DNA from: Hyphomicrobiales bacterium
GTDB taxonomy: Bacteria > Pseudomonadota > Alphaproteobacteria > Rhizobiales > Xanthobacteraceae
Direction: 5' to 3'
Assembly (NCBI GenBank): GCA_009377755.1
Contig: WHTM01000037.1
Span: 1-49,360, forward strand
DNA: 49,360 bases
Shown piece after piece: positions 1 through 8,215 of the stretch. The position numbers and the translations under genes were made by a program. Each line of letters opens with the position of its first letter. Within the stretch, counting starts at the first letter, position 1. The notes beneath the pieces were generated by a model that worked only from the letters and a program-made list of their open reading frames with translations, made no database searches and was not told the origin of the DNA.

Positions 1-422
1 ATCTGCACGCTGATCTGTCTGCCGAGCGCGCGGAACGCGGCCTCGATCTGATCGAGCCGTGACGCGTGATCGAGCCGGAACAGGCGGTCGACGGACTCCC
101 GATTCCAGTTCAATCGGCGCATGAGCTCGGCGCGGGTGATGCGGCTATCGCGCAGCGCCCAATAGAGCTCGAGCTTCAGGGCGGTCAGGGCGGGGAGGGT
201 GACCATCGCTTCCTCGGCTTTCCGGCGCTTGACCGTGGTCGGCCGGGGGACGTCAAGGCCGTCGGCGATGAGGCTGGCGATCCAGGTTTCGATGGCATCG
301 ACCGCATGTGCCATCGCCACCTCGCGGGTATCGCCATAAGTAACGACGCCCGGCAGGTCCGGGCACGTGGCCAGCAAGGTGTCGTTATCGTCGGGTTCCA
401 GGCGGATGCGGTAGCTGACCAT
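1..422 (-). CDS. hicB: HicB-family antitoxin, partial (3' end beyond window)
   Basis: This minus-strand frame starts with ATG at 422-420 and stays open to base 1, giving about 140 residues with no stop, so the C-terminus lies outside the window. The first ~60 residues fit the HicB partial RNase-H-like fold (MVSYRIRLEPDD..., then CPDLPGVVTYGDT and a helix with HAVDAIETWI). Residues ~80-135 resemble a helix-turn-helix (RAELMRRLNWNRESVDRLF), the DNA-binding type found in many HicB proteins. The ATG overlaps the hicA stop by one base (TGATG), so the two are translationally coupled. In the family, HicB neutralises HicA and represses the operon. Identity rests on fold motifs and the hicA partner. 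Confidence 0.82.
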   Translation of the reverse strand, partial: MVSYRIRLEPDDNDTLLATCPDLPGVVTYGDTREVAMAHAVDAIETWIASLIADGLDVPRPTTVKRRKAEEAMVTLPALTALKLELYWALRDSRITRAELMRRLNWNRESVDRLFRLDHASRLDQIEAAFRALGRQISVQ

Positions 423-637
423 CACTTCAGTCCCAAGTCCTTGAGGATGCGGCTGACCAAACCCTTGCCGAGTTCCTTGCGGCTGCCGTGCATCGGCAAC
501 TCGGAGCGACGGTCGCCATGCTTAACGACGATGTGACCGGACCCGCCCTTCTTGTTCTCGAAGGTACAGCCCTGCGCCGCGAGAAGCTTCCTGAGTTCCT
601 GTGCATTTAGGCTACACCACACAAATGTGGAAGTCAA
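422..637 (-). CDS. hicA: HicA-family mRNA interferase toxin
   Basis: A 71-residue frame with the HicA dsRBD-like pattern: N-AQELRKLL helix, then GGSGHIVVKHGDRR with the probable catalytic His35, then LPMHGSRKELGKG and a C-terminal helix VSRILKDLGL. HicA toxins cleave mRNA and are held inactive by HicB, encoded immediately downstream with a one-base overlap. The start is uncertain. TTG at 637 and GTG at 622 are the only in-frame start codons, neither has a clear Shine-Dalgarno sequence, and both add 5-10 residues before the point where family members usually begin (about N11). The start region overlaps promoter-like and palindromic sequence, so the N-terminus may be wrong or the gene weakly translated. 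Confidence 0.8.
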   Translation of the reverse strand: MTSTFVWCSLNAQELRKLLAAQGCTFENKKGGSGHIVVKHGDRRSELPMHGSRKELGKGLVSRILKDLGLK

Positions 638-650
638 CAGAAGTGTGGAA
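609..650 (-). promoter_or_regulatory. Candidate hicAB promoter/operator
   Basis: On the minus strand TTGACT (637-632) and TAGCCT (614-609) are 17 bases apart, like a sigma-70 promoter. Exactly in the spacer lies the inverted repeat CCACA-N4-TGTGG (617-630), and the half-site TGTGGAA recurs at 644-650. A palindrome between -35 and -10 is a common place for an autorepressor, which would suit HicB. The difficulty is that transcription from here would begin at or past the proposed hicA starts, so an upstream promoter is also possible. Confidence 0.4.
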
Positions 651-791
651 AATGACTTGGTTCGTCGCGCTGACGCTGTAGGTCGTCAACTTCTGCCGCC
701 CGACCTTCGGCGGGTCGACGGCATCGGCCGGATTCCGGGACACAGCATGCGCCACCGCACAGATTGCCCTAATAGTGGCGGGTGATTACCG

Positions 792-1655
792 TTAAGGCGC
801 CGCGGACAAGAAGCGCTGCGCCGGGGGGATGTCCTCGATGCCCTGCGCGAGAAACCAGTCGGCGATCTCCTCGTGCGTGGCAAGCCACACGTCGGGAACG
901 CTTGCGATGTGGCGCAGCACCTTCGACAGCATTGCGCTCATCATCGGGCGCCCGCCGAAGTGACCGTGGAACCCGATGTGCAGTAGGCCGAGCCGCTCCT
1001 GCGTATAGAGATAATCGAACGTATCGATGTAGACGTCATGGAACGTCCGTGGACTTCCACGCAGCACGCGGTTGTCGACGAAATCGCTCCAGCCCATCGC
1101 CACGATGCTCCCACCCGGAGTCTTCTGCAGCCGCGGCAAGCTACGGTTCAGCGCGTCGCTGTGCCATTTCAGGCCTTCCCGCGCCAGCAGTTCGTGGCTG
1201 TGTTCGTTCCAGCCGTAGACCGGCGTGCACCAGCCCGTCGGGCGGGTGCCGGCGTGCTTCTCCAGAACGTCGAGCGTGCGGCGGATGGTGGCATGCTGCT
1301 CCTCCCGCGGCATGCGTTGAAGAAACTGGTCCTGCGCATAGCCGTGCGCCGCGACGGCGTTGCCGCAGCGGACGATCTGGGCGATCAGGTCCGGATGCAG
1401 CTCGGCGCTGAGCGCATTGCTGAACACGGTGGCGCGGACGCCGCATCGCTCCAGTACGCCGAGGATGCGCCAAAGCCCTTCTTCGGCGCCGTATTGCGAC
1501 CACTGCCGTGCCGGAAGGTCCACCTCTCCGGGCTGCAACGCCGTCGTGCGGGGGAAGTAGCTCGGCGACTTGCCTTCCGACCAGGTTTCCAGAAGCACGC
1601 TGACAACGACGGCAACGCGCTTACCGTTCGGCCAGGAAATGGTCACGTCTGTCAT
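792..1655 (-). CDS. Polysaccharide deacetylase family protein (PuuE/allantoinase-like)
   Basis: A 287-residue protein with a NodB-homology fold of the PuuE-like subgroup: VVVSVLLETWSEG near the N-terminus, a central block with GNAVAAHGYAQDQ and GWCTPVYGWNEHS, and a late HIGFHGHFGGRP segment. These histidine and aspartate-rich blocks are where the family binds its metal. Members hydrolyse amide or C-N bonds (N-acetyl sugars, allantoin), but the substrate cannot be read from sequence. Start ATG 1655 is chosen over the longer frame (to 1706) because AAGGA lies six bases upstream and the shorter N-terminus fits the family. It lies 114 bases downstream of a Bug-type binding protein on the same strand, suggesting joint uptake and breakdown of a small organic compound. 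Confidence 0.75.
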   Translation of the reverse strand: MTDVTISWPNGKRVAVVVSVLLETWSEGKSPSYFPRTTALQPGEVDLPARQWSQYGAEEGLWRILGVLERCGVRATVFSNALSAELHPDLIAQIVRCGNAVAAHGYAQDQFLQRMPREEQHATIRRTLDVLEKHAGTRPTGWCTPVYGWNEHSHELLAREGLKWHSDALNRSLPRLQKTPGGSIVAMGWSDFVDNRVLRGSPRTFHDVYIDTFDYLYTQERLGLLHIGFHGHFGGRPMMSAMLSKVLRHIASVPDVWLATHEEIADWFLAQGIEDIPPAQRFLSAAP

Positions 1656-1769
1656 GGCGGTCCTTGTAGGAAAATCGACGCGGCGGAGAGTGGCGGATGG
1701 CGTCATGCGCGGCAGCGGAAGACAGCGCGGTCACCGATCGCCCGGACGGTCAAGCTCGCGTGGGCACCC

Positions 1770-2735
1770 TCAGTTGGTCTTCATGTTGGCCGCGCGGGCG
1801 ACGGCGTTCCACTTGTCGATCTCCGCTTGAATCACCACCGCGAATTCGTCTGGTGAATTCGCCACCGGGCGGGCGCCATCGGTCGCCAGGTGCTTGGCGA
1901 TCTCCGGCTTCCTCAGGCCTTCGGCGATCACTTGCCGGATGCGCTCGACGATCGGGCGGGGCGTGCCGGCCGGGGCCATGATGCCGAACCATTGCGGCGC
2001 GTCGTAACCTTTGAGCCCCGCTTCCGAGATGGTCGGCACATCGGGCAGGGTGTCGGTGCGGTCAGTCGTCGTGACCGCCAGGGGGCGCAGCTTGCCGGCT
2101 TCGATGTGCGGCTTCGCGACCAGCAAGTTCACGATCATCGCCGAGAGACGACCGCCGAGCAGGTCCGTCACTGACGGCGCCACGCCTCGGGACGGAACGT
2201 GCAGCATGTCGACGCCCGCCATACTCTTGAAGAGCTCCATGGCCATGTGCGGCGCGGTGCTCAGCCCCGCCGAGCCGAAGGTCAGCTTGCCGGGCTCCTT
2301 CTTGGCCAATGCGATCAGCTCCTGTATCGACTTGGCGGGGACCGACGGGTGCACGACGAGCACCTGCGGCACCATCACCGCCATTGTCACGGGCGTGAGG
2401 TCCTTCGCCGGATTGAACGGCAGGGTCTTGGACATCAGGTGGAGCGTGGTCAGCGTGCTGGCCACCATCACCAAGGTGTAGCCGTCGGGCGCCGCCCGCG
2501 CGGCCACTTCGGTGCCGATGATGCTCCCGGCGCCCGGACGGTTGTCGACATAGAATTGCTGCCCCATCGTGGTCGACAGGTGCTGCGCCAGCAGGCGGCC
2601 GATCACGTCGGTGCCGCCGCCGGCGGAGGATGGAACGATGATGCGGACAGGCTTTGTCGGGTAGGTGGCCTCGGCCTGAAGATCGCCGATTATCAGCCCG
2701 AGGGCAAACAAACCTGACAAGATGTGACGAAGCAT
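1770..2735 (-). CDS. Bug/TctC-family periplasmic solute-binding protein
   Basis: A 321-residue protein with a Sec signal peptide (residues ~1-21, cleavage likely after LQA) followed by the typical Bug opening YPTKPVRIIVPSSAGGGTD. Further family segments are GRLLAQHLS, RPGAGSIIGTEVAARAAPDGYTL, AKKEPGKLTFGSAG and the C-terminal EFAVVIQAEIDKW. The family captures carboxylates or related solutes in the periplasm, sometimes for the TctAB tripartite transporter. No tctA/tctB is present here, so this is an orphan receptor, as is common in the family. GGAGG lies seven bases before the ATG. The deacetylase downstream is probably co-transcribed; an inverted repeat lies just upstream of the start. Confidence 0.88.
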   Translation of the reverse strand: MLRHILSGLFALGLIIGDLQAEATYPTKPVRIIVPSSAGGGTDVIGRLLAQHLSTTMGQQFYVDNRPGAGSIIGTEVAARAAPDGYTLVMVASTLTTLHLMSKTLPFNPAKDLTPVTMAVMVPQVLVVHPSVPAKSIQELIALAKKEPGKLTFGSAGLSTAPHMAMELFKSMAGVDMLHVPSRGVAPSVTDLLGGRLSAMIVNLLVAKPHIEAGKLRPLAVTTTDRTDTLPDVPTISEAGLKGYDAPQWFGIMAPAGTPRPIVERIRQVIAEGLRKPEIAKHLATDGARPVANSPDEFAVVIQAEIDKWNAVARAANMKTN

Positions 2736-2750
2736 CGATATCCTCCCGGT

Positions 2751-2773
2751 GTCGCACCCGGCTGGTGTGCGAC
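2751..2773. promoter_or_regulatory. Inverted repeat upstream of the Bug gene
   Basis: GTCGCAC (2751-2757) and GTGCGAC (2767-2773) form a perfect 7-base inverted repeat with a 9-base spacer, 16-38 bases before the start codon of the solute-binding protein. It could be an operator for an unlinked regulator or an mRNA leader hairpin. No regulator gene is adjacent. Confidence 0.4.
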
Positions 2774-2802
2774 GTTCTGTATCGACCGCGCCGGATGCGT
2801 CC

Positions 2803-2862
2803 GCAAGTGGCCGCGATCATGGCCGGGTCGTAGCAAGTGGCCGCCATCATGGCCGGGTCGTA
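2803..2862. repeat. Tandem duplication of a 30-bp unit
   Basis: Two head-to-tail copies of a 30-base unit (2803-2832 and 2833-2862) differ at one position (G versus C in GCCGCGATCAT / GCCGCCATCAT). They lie in the 323-base gap between the divergent Bug gene and rpsB, about 50 bases upstream of the proposed rpsB -35 element. The rest of the gap holds the promoter-like hexamers and the rpsB leader; I see no gene in it. Confidence 0.85.
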
Positions 2863-2912
2863 GAATGAGCAGGGCTTACACCCCGGCCGTTGCGTGCCGG
2901 GGCACGGCCGCC

Positions 2913-2941
2913 TTGCTTCCTTACCCCCTCGGGGTTATATG
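2913..2941 (+). promoter_or_regulatory. Candidate sigma-70 promoter of the rpsB operon
   Basis: TTGCTT (2913-2918) and TATATG (2936-2941) are separated by 17 bases and match the alphaproteobacterial housekeeping pattern. A small CCCC/GGGG hairpin sits in the spacer. Transcription would begin near 2948, leaving a leader of about 110 bases before the rpsB ATG at 3059. The call is by pattern only. Confidence 0.5.
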
Positions 2942-3058
2942 CACGCCATCTCACACGCGGATCTTGGCTTCTTGGCCGTCCGGTGGCCCCGGCGCGAGGC
3001 AACTCGTTACCTTAGCTCTGGGGCTCACGGGTCCGCGGCGGACAAACCGGAGAATGAC

Positions 3059-4060
3059 ATGGCGCTTCCCGACTTCACGATGCGCCAGCTGCTCGAGGCT
3101 GGCGTGCATTTCGGCCATCAGGCCCACCGTTGGAACCCGAAGATGCAAGAATACATCTTCGGCGCCCGCAACAACATTCACATCGTCGACCTGGCCCAGA
3201 CGGTGCCGATGCTGCACCGGACCCTGCAGGTGGTCTCGGACACCGTCGCCAAGGGCGGCCGCATCCTGTTCGTCGGCACCAAGCGGCAGGCGCAGGACCC
3301 GATCGCCGACGCCGCCAAACGCTGCGCGCAGTACTACGTCAATTCGCGCTGGCTCGGCGGTACGCTGACCAACTGGAAGACGATCTCGCAATCGATCTCG
3401 CGGCTACGCAAGTTGGAGGAGATGCTCTCGTCCGGCGAGGCACAGGCCTACACCAAAAAGGAACGGCTGACGCTGCAGCGCGAACGCGACAAGCTCGACC
3501 GTGCGCTCGGCGGCATCAAGGACATGGGCGGATTGCCCGACCTCCTGTTCGTGATCGACACCAATAAGGAGGACATCGCCATCAAGGAGGCGCGGCGACT
3601 CAACGTTCCGGTCGCCGCCGTGGTCGACACCAATTGCGATCCGGTCGGCATCAACTACGTCGTGCCAGGCAACGACGATGCGAGCCGCGCCATCAGCCTC
3701 TACTGCGACCTGATCGCCAAGGCGGCAATCGACGGCATTTCGCGGGCACAGGGCGAGGTCGGCATCGATATCGGCGCCGCTGCGGAGCCGATTCCCGAGC
3801 CGCTCCCGGAGCCTGCGAGCGAGGGACTGGGCTTCGAGCCGCTGCCGGGTCCTCGCGGCGTGGCCGACGACCTGAAGAAGCTGCCTGGCATCTCGGGAGA
3901 GATCGAGAAGAAGCTCAACGACCTCGGCATCTTCCATTATTCGCAGATCGCCGAGCTGAACCCGACCGCCGCGCACAATGTCGGCGAGGAAGTCGGATTG
4001 CCGGGGCGCGTCGACGGCTGGATAGCGAAGGCCAAAGAGCTGACGGCAGAAACGGAATAA
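3059..4060 (+). CDS. rpsB: 30S ribosomal protein S2
   Basis: A 333-residue S2 beginning [20 protein letters not shown]. Typical blocks follow: [50 protein letters not shown] and the [12 protein letters not shown] segment. S2 helps recruit S1 to the small subunit. The protein is ~90 residues longer than E. coli S2. The extra C-terminus has a Glu/Pro linker ([13 protein letters not shown]) and a helix-hairpin-helix-like module, [20 protein letters not shown] then [11 protein letters not shown], as known for alphaproteobacterial S2. The start is set by GGAGA six bases before the ATG; an upstream extension to 2894 lacks family similarity and is rejected. First gene of the tsf-pyrH-frr block. Confidence 0.97.
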   Translation: MALPDFTMRQLLEAGVHFGHQAHRWNPKMQEYIFGARNNIHIVDLAQTVPMLHRTLQVVSDTVAKGGRILFVGTKRQAQDPIADAAKRCAQYYVNSRWLGGTLTNWKTISQSISRLRKLEEMLSSGEAQAYTKKERLTLQRERDKLDRALGGIKDMGGLPDLLFVIDTNKEDIAIKEARRLNVPVAAVVDTNCDPVGINYVVPGNDDASRAISLYCDLIAKAAIDGISRAQGEVGIDIGAAAEPIPEPLPEPASEGLGFEPLPGPRGVADDLKKLPGISGEIEKKLNDLGIFHYSQIAELNPTAAHNVGEEVGLPGRVDGWIAKAKELTAETE

Positions 4061-4088
4061 GCGGACGACGGACGCCCACTCGTCCGGC

Positions 4089-4184
4089 GTCATGCCCGCG
4101 GAGGCGGGGCATCCAGTAACCACAAACGCGAGACTTGACGCGAGCGCAGGGCGTGCTGGATCGCCCGCCTTCGCGGGCGATGAC
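4089..4184. repeat. Paired REP-like palindromic element between rpsB and tsf
   Basis: Two related ~28-base units face each other: 4089-4116 (GTCATGCCCGCGGAGGC...) and 4156-4184, whose reverse complement reads GTCATCGCCCGCGAAGGC.... Each has its own hairpin (CGCCCGC-CTTC-GCGGGCG in the second), and together they can pair over the full length. The shape is that of the short interspersed repeats scattered between rhizobial genes. The second unit ends four bases before the tsf Shine-Dalgarno sequence. The pair will be transcribed in the operon mRNA and could affect stability or S2/EF-Ts stoichiometry. Confidence 0.75.
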
Positions 4185-4197
4185 CACAGAGGGTCCG

Positions 4198-5091
4198 ATG
4201 ACGACAACAATCACCGCTTCCATGGTGAAGGAACTCCGCGAGCAGACCGGCGCGGGAATGATGGATTGCAAGGGCGCGTTGGCGGAGACCGGCGGCGATA
4301 TGGACGCTGCCGTCGACTGGCTGCGCAAGAAGGGTCTGTCCAAGGCGGCCAAGAAGGCCGGACGCATCGCCGCCGAAGGCCTGATCTGCGCGATGGTGAG
4401 TGGCACCAAAGGCGTCGTGGTCGAGGTGAATTCCGAGACCGACTTCGTCGCCCGCAATGACCTGTTCCAGGGCCTCGTGAAGATGATCGCCCAGGTGGCG
4501 CTCGGCGTCGGCACCGATGTCGCGACCATCAAGGGAGCCAAGGTCGGCAGCATCACCATCGACGAGGCGATCGCCGAGTCGGTCGCTAAGATCGGCGAGA
4601 ACATGACGCTGCGCCGTGCCGCCTCGCTCTCGGTCGACCAGGGCGTGGTGTCGAGCTATGTGCACAATTCGGTCGCCGAAGGGCTCGGCAAGATCGGCGT
4701 GCTCGTGGCGCTGGAGTCCCCGGGCAAGGCCGACGAGCTTGCCGCCTTCGGCCGGCAGGTGGCGATGCATGTCGCGGCCGCCAACCCGCAGGCGCTCGAC
4801 GCCAAGGGGCTCGATCCCACGGTGGTCGCGCGCGAGAAGGACATCCTGGCGGAGAAATTCCGGCAGCAGGGCAAGCCGGAGAACGTGATCGAAAAGATCA
4901 TCGAGTCCGGCTTGAAGACCTTCTACAAGGAGGCCTGCCTACTCGATCAGGCGTTCATCCATGACCCGGGCAAGAGCGTCGCCCAGGCCGCCAAGGAGGC
5001 CGAGGGCAAGATCGCCGGGCCGATCAAGATCACCGGCTTCGTTCGCTACGCGGTCGGCGAGGGGATCGATCGGAGCGAGGGCGAAGGCTGA
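4198..5091 (+). CDS. tsf: Elongation factor Ts
   Basis: A 297-residue EF-Ts, the guanine nucleotide exchange factor for EF-Tu. The N-terminal UBA-like domain ([20 protein letters not shown], then MMDCKGAL) is followed by the diagnostic [13 protein letters not shown] block at about residues 80-92, which inserts into the EF-Tu Mg/GDP site, and by the core dimerisation segments [10 protein letters not shown] and [11 protein letters not shown]. The ATG at 4198 is preceded by AGAGGG. The frame stays open upstream to 4135, but that part is the REP element and not EF-Ts. It lies 137 bases after rpsB, in the classical S2/EF-Ts pair. Confidence 0.97.
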   Translation: MTTTITASMVKELREQTGAGMMDCKGALAETGGDMDAAVDWLRKKGLSKAAKKAGRIAAEGLICAMVSGTKGVVVEVNSETDFVARNDLFQGLVKMIAQVALGVGTDVATIKGAKVGSITIDEAIAESVAKIGENMTLRRAASLSVDQGVVSSYVHNSVAEGLGKIGVLVALESPGKADELAAFGRQVAMHVAAANPQALDAKGLDPTVVAREKDILAEKFRQQGKPENVIEKIIESGLKTFYKEACLLDQAFIHDPGKSVAQAAKEAEGKIAGPIKITGFVRYAVGEGIDRSEGEG

Positions 5092-5160
5092 CCGCGCGTG
5101 TGTTGAATTGCCGGGATGATCGGTTGCGGCCGATTGTTCCGGCTTTCTTCTTGTGCCAAA

Positions 5161-5208
5161 CCGCTTCCAAGGCGCACGCCGTTGCGAGGCGTGGCATCCA
5201 AGAAGCGG
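5161..5208 (+). other. Stem-loop abutting the pyrH ribosome-binding site
   Basis: CCGCTTC (5161-5167) pairs with GAAGCGG (5202-5208), and CACGCC (5175-5180) pairs with GGCGTG (5188-5193) inside it, giving a two-part hairpin. The stem ends two bases before the GGAG of the pyrH start (5211-5214). There is no T-run, so it is a poor intrinsic terminator. It is better read as a leader structure or processing site in the tsf-pyrH spacer (124 bases). Confidence 0.55.
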
Positions 5209-5215
5209 TAGGAGC

Positions 5216-5932
5216 ATGCCCGAGCCCGTCTATCGCCGCGTGGTGGTGAAACTGTCCGGCGAAGCTTTGGCCGGGCCTGACGGCTTCGGCATCCATCAGC
5301 GGACCATTGATGGCATCGCCGCCGATCTGGTGGCGACGCGGGCGCTGGGGGTCAGCCTCGGCGTCGTGGTTGGCGGCGGCAACATCTTTCGCGGGATCGA
5401 GGTGTCGAAGAAGGGCGTCTCGCGCCCGACCGGCGACACCATGGGCATGCTCGCCACCGTCATGAACTGCCTGGCGATGGAAGCCGCGATCGAGGCGCGG
5501 GGGCAGCCTGCCCGGACCCTGTCGGCGCTCGCCATGCCGGAAGTGTGCGATCTCTACACCCGCGCACGTGCGCTTGCGCACCTCAACAAGGGCCGCATCG
5601 TCCTGTTAGCCGCCGGCACTGGTAACCCGTTCTTCACGACCGATACCACGGCCGTCCTGCGTGCGGCGGAGTTGGACGCCGAGGCGGTGCTCAAGGCGAC
5701 CAATGTCGACGGCGTCTACAGCGCCGACCCGAAGACCGATCCCAAGGCCACGCGATATGACCGGCTGTCGCATCAGCAGGCCCTGTCGCGCGATCTCAAG
5801 GTGATGGATTCCACCGCCTTCGCGCTTGCCCGGGAAAACCATATGCCTATCATCGTCTTCTCGATCCGGGAGCCGCGTGCCGTGGAACGGGTCCTGCTTG
5901 GCGAGGGGTGTGCGACCATTGTCGGCGGCTGA
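5216..5932 (+). CDS. pyrH: UMP kinase
   Basis: A 238-residue UMP kinase of the amino-acid-kinase fold, which phosphorylates UMP to UDP for RNA, UDP-sugar and CTP synthesis. Visible motifs are [10 protein letters not shown] at the N-terminus, [12 protein letters not shown], the [16 protein letters not shown] helix, the [20 protein letters not shown] loop, [15 protein letters not shown] and [18 protein letters not shown]. The start is [15 protein letters not shown] at 5216; the longer frame to 5153 crosses the leader hairpin. GGAG is very close to the ATG (one base between), which together with the hairpin suggests controlled translation. The product feeds pyrG, encoded near 34 kb. Confidence 0.96.
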   Translation: MPEPVYRRVVVKLSGEALAGPDGFGIHQRTIDGIAADLVATRALGVSLGVVVGGGNIFRGIEVSKKGVSRPTGDTMGMLATVMNCLAMEAAIEARGQPARTLSALAMPEVCDLYTRARALAHLNKGRIVLLAAGTGNPFFTTDTTAVLRAAELDAEAVLKATNVDGVYSADPKTDPKATRYDRLSHQQALSRDLKVMDSTAFALARENHMPIIVFSIREPRAVERVLLGEGCATIVGG

Positions 5933-6006
5933 GCGGCGCTTGCGGCGGCCGACACCACCAGGACCCGCGACCGGCCGTCCGGCTGAACAAAGCAGACGAG
6001 GGCGCC

Positions 6007-6570
6007 ATGGCAGCCACAACCCACGATCTCAACGAACTCAAGCGGCGCATGCATGGGGCGGTCAATCTGCTCAAGCAGGAATTGGGCGGTCTGCGCACCG
6101 GACGCGCGTCGGCGAGCCTGTTGGAGCCGATCCAGGTGGAGGCCTACGGCACCCACATGCCGCTTAACCAGGTGGCGACGGTGAGCGTGCCGGAGCCGCG
6201 TCTGCTCAGCGTTCAGGTCTGGGACAAGTCGCTGGTGCACGCGGTCGAACGCGCCATCGTCAACTCCAACCTCGGTCTCTCTCCGGCGACCGAAGGGCAG
6301 GTGCTGCGCCTGCGTATTCCCGAGCTCAACGAGGAGCGGCGCAGGGAACTGGTGAAGGTCGCGCACAAGTATGCCGAGGCTGCGCGTGTCGCCGTGCGGC
6401 ACGTGCGCCGCGACGGCCTCGATACCCTGAAAAAATTGGAGAAGGACGGGGAGATCAGCGAGGACGATCAGACCCGGATGGCGCAGGATGTGCAAAAGGC
6501 CACCGATCAGACCATCGCTGAAGTCGACCAGATGCTCGCCACCAAGGAAAAAGAAATCCTGACCGTCTAG
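6007..6570 (+). CDS. frr: Ribosome recycling factor
   Basis: A 187-residue RRF, the usual family length. With EF-G it splits post-termination ribosomes. The N-terminal helix has [14 protein letters not shown], followed by the beta-rich domain II ([19 protein letters not shown], then WDKS) and helical [20 protein letters not shown] and [10 protein letters not shown]. It ends [15 protein letters not shown]. The ATG at 6007 is preceded by GAGGG. It lies 74 bases after pyrH and 28 before uppS, probably in the same operon. Confidence 0.97.
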   Translation: MAATTHDLNELKRRMHGAVNLLKQELGGLRTGRASASLLEPIQVEAYGTHMPLNQVATVSVPEPRLLSVQVWDKSLVHAVERAIVNSNLGLSPATEGQVLRLRIPELNEERRRELVKVAHKYAEAARVAVRHVRRDGLDTLKKLEKDGEISEDDQTRMAQDVQKATDQTIAEVDQMLATKEKEILTV

Positions 6571-6598
6571 AAAGGCGGGCCGCTAGCCCGCGACGTCG

Positions 6599-7354
6599 AT
6601 GCCCCAGAAGCCTTTGCCGAGCATTCTGCCTGCCGCCTCGGCCGCTCCGCGGCACGTGGCGATCATCATGGACGGCAACGGGCGATGGGCAGAGGCCCGC
6701 GGCCTGCCGCGCGGGGAAGGGCACCGGCGCGGGGTCGAGGCGCTGCGCCGGACGGTGGGCGCCGCCGGCGAACTTGGTATCGCCATTCTGACAATCTTTT
6801 CGTTCAGCGCCGAAAATTGGTCGCGGCCGCAGGCCGAGATCCGCGACCTGATGGGGCTGCTGCGCCTGTTCATCCGCAACGACCTGGCCGATCTCCATCG
6901 CAACAACGTCCGCGTCATGGTGATCGGTGAGCGCGACGATCTTGCCCCGGATATCCGCGCCCTCGTCGAGGAAGCCGAAGAACTGACGAAGGGCAACACC
7001 GGCCTCACCGTCATCGTCGCCTTCAATTACGGTTCGCGTCAGGAAATAGCGCGAGCGGCGCGCGCCCTTGCGGTGGAGGTTCACGCAGGCCGGCTAGAGC
7101 CGAAAGCGATAACGGCGGATCAGCTCGGCGCGCGGCTCGATACTGCGGCCTTGCCCGACCCGGACCTGATCATCCGCACCAGCGGCGAGCAGCGGCTGTC
7201 GAACTTCCTGCTCTGGCAGGGCGCCTACAGCGAGCTCGTGTTCGTTCCGATCTATTGGCCGGACTTTGATCGCGCGGCGCTGGAAGCGGCGATCGACGAA
7301 TATCACCGGCGCGAGAGACGCTTCGGCGGCCTCGTCGCGCACACCGGGTCCTGA
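6599..7354 (+). CDS. uppS: Undecaprenyl pyrophosphate synthase (cis-prenyltransferase)
   Basis: A 251-residue cis-prenyltransferase making the C55 lipid carrier for peptidoglycan and O-antigen. The signature [20 protein letters not shown] carries the Mg-binding Asp25. Later family blocks are [27 protein letters not shown] and [19 protein letters not shown], then AYSELVF. The ATG at 6599 lies 28 bases after the frr stop. The next gene cdsA begins 3 or 15 bases after the uppS stop, so these genes are tightly coupled. Confidence 0.96.
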   Translation: MPQKPLPSILPAASAAPRHVAIIMDGNGRWAEARGLPRGEGHRRGVEALRRTVGAAGELGIAILTIFSFSAENWSRPQAEIRDLMGLLRLFIRNDLADLHRNNVRVMVIGERDDLAPDIRALVEEAEELTKGNTGLTVIVAFNYGSRQEIARAARALAVEVHAGRLEPKAITADQLGARLDTAALPDPDLIIRTSGEQRLSNFLLWQGAYSELVFVPIYWPDFDRAALEAAIDEYHRRERRFGGLVAHTGS

Positions 7355-7357
7355 GCC

Positions 7358-8215
7358 TTGGCCGACAGCATGCCGGTTCCGCTCTCCGACAAGCCCGCAT
7401 CACCCGATGTCAGCCTGGTGCCGCGCGTCGTGTCGGCGCTGGTGCTGGCGCCGCTGGCGATCGGTGCCGCGTGGATCGGCGGCTGGCCGTTTGCCCTGTT
7501 CTGGGGACTGGCGGCCTTCGGCGTCTGGTGGGAGTGGACGGCCCTGGTGGCGGTATCGGCGGCGCGTCTGGTGATGTTCACCGGCGTGGGCGCGCTCGGG
7601 CTCGCGCTGACGCTGGCGGCGACCGGACGATACCTCGCCGCGGTCATCGTCATCGCGCTCGGAGCCGGCGCCACCAATGTCGTCGCGCCGGCGGGCCGCG
7701 GCGCTTGGGTTGGCGGCGGCGTGATCTACGCCGGCTCGCTGCTGATCGCGCCGATTGTCCTGCGGCACGACTCCCAACTGGGCTTCATTGCCATCATCTT
7801 TCTATTTGGTGTTGTCTGGACAACCGACATCCTCGGCTATTTCGTCGGGCGCGTGGTCGGCGGCCTGAAGCTGTGGCCCAGTATCAGTCCGAACAAGACC
7901 TGGTCCGGCGCCATTGCCGGCGCCTGTGGCGGTGCCGCCGTCGGTTGGGCCGTCGCGCACGTCGTCAGCCCCGCCGACGCGTCGCATCTCGCCGTGGTGG
8001 GGCTGGTATTGTCGATTGCTTCGCAGGGCGGGGATTTGTTCGAGTCGGCCGTGAAGCGCCGATTCGGCGCCAAGGATACGAGCCAGATGATCCCCGGCCA
8101 CGGCGGCCTGATGGACCGCCTCGACGGATTCATTGTCGCCACGACGGTCGCGGCACTCTACGGTATGGTCCGCTCGGGGTTGGACGGCCCCGCGCAGGGC
8201 TTGTTGCAATGGTGA
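7358..8215 (+). CDS. cdsA: Phosphatidate cytidylyltransferase (CDP-diglyceride synthase)
   Basis: A 285-residue integral membrane enzyme converting phosphatidate and CTP to CDP-diacylglycerol. About seven hydrophobic segments are visible. The C-terminal CdsA signature is intact: [12 protein letters not shown], then [15 protein letters not shown], with the Lys-Asp and Asp-Arg-Asp residues used for metal and CTP binding. The internal [16 protein letters not shown] segment is also typical. The start could be TTG 7358 or ATG 7370; neither has a strong Shine-Dalgarno sequence. The end overlaps dxr by seven bases if dxr starts at 8209. Confidence 0.94.
   Translation: MADSMPVPLSDKPASPDVSLVPRVVSALVLAPLAIGAAWIGGWPFALFWGLAAFGVWWEWTALVAVSAARLVMFTGVGALGLALTLAATGRYLAAVIVIALGAGATNVVAPAGRGAWVGGGVIYAGSLLIAPIVLRHDSQLGFIAIIFLFGVVWTTDILGYFVGRVVGGLKLWPSISPNKTWSGAIAGACGGAAVGWAVAHVVSPADASHLAVVGLVLSIASQGGDLFESAVKRRFGAKDTSQMIPGHGGLMDRLDGFIVATTVAALYGMVRSGLDGPAQGLLQW

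Noticed and set aside
2894-3058. Longer N-terminus for rpsB
   Set aside because: S2 proteins begin at the [11 protein letters not shown] point; the extension crosses the promoter-like sequence.
7471-8208. Upstream extension of the dxr frame through cdsA (653 codons in total)
   Set aside because: The extension is Arg-rich shadow of cdsA; DXR homology starts after 8209, and cdsA is intact in the other frame.
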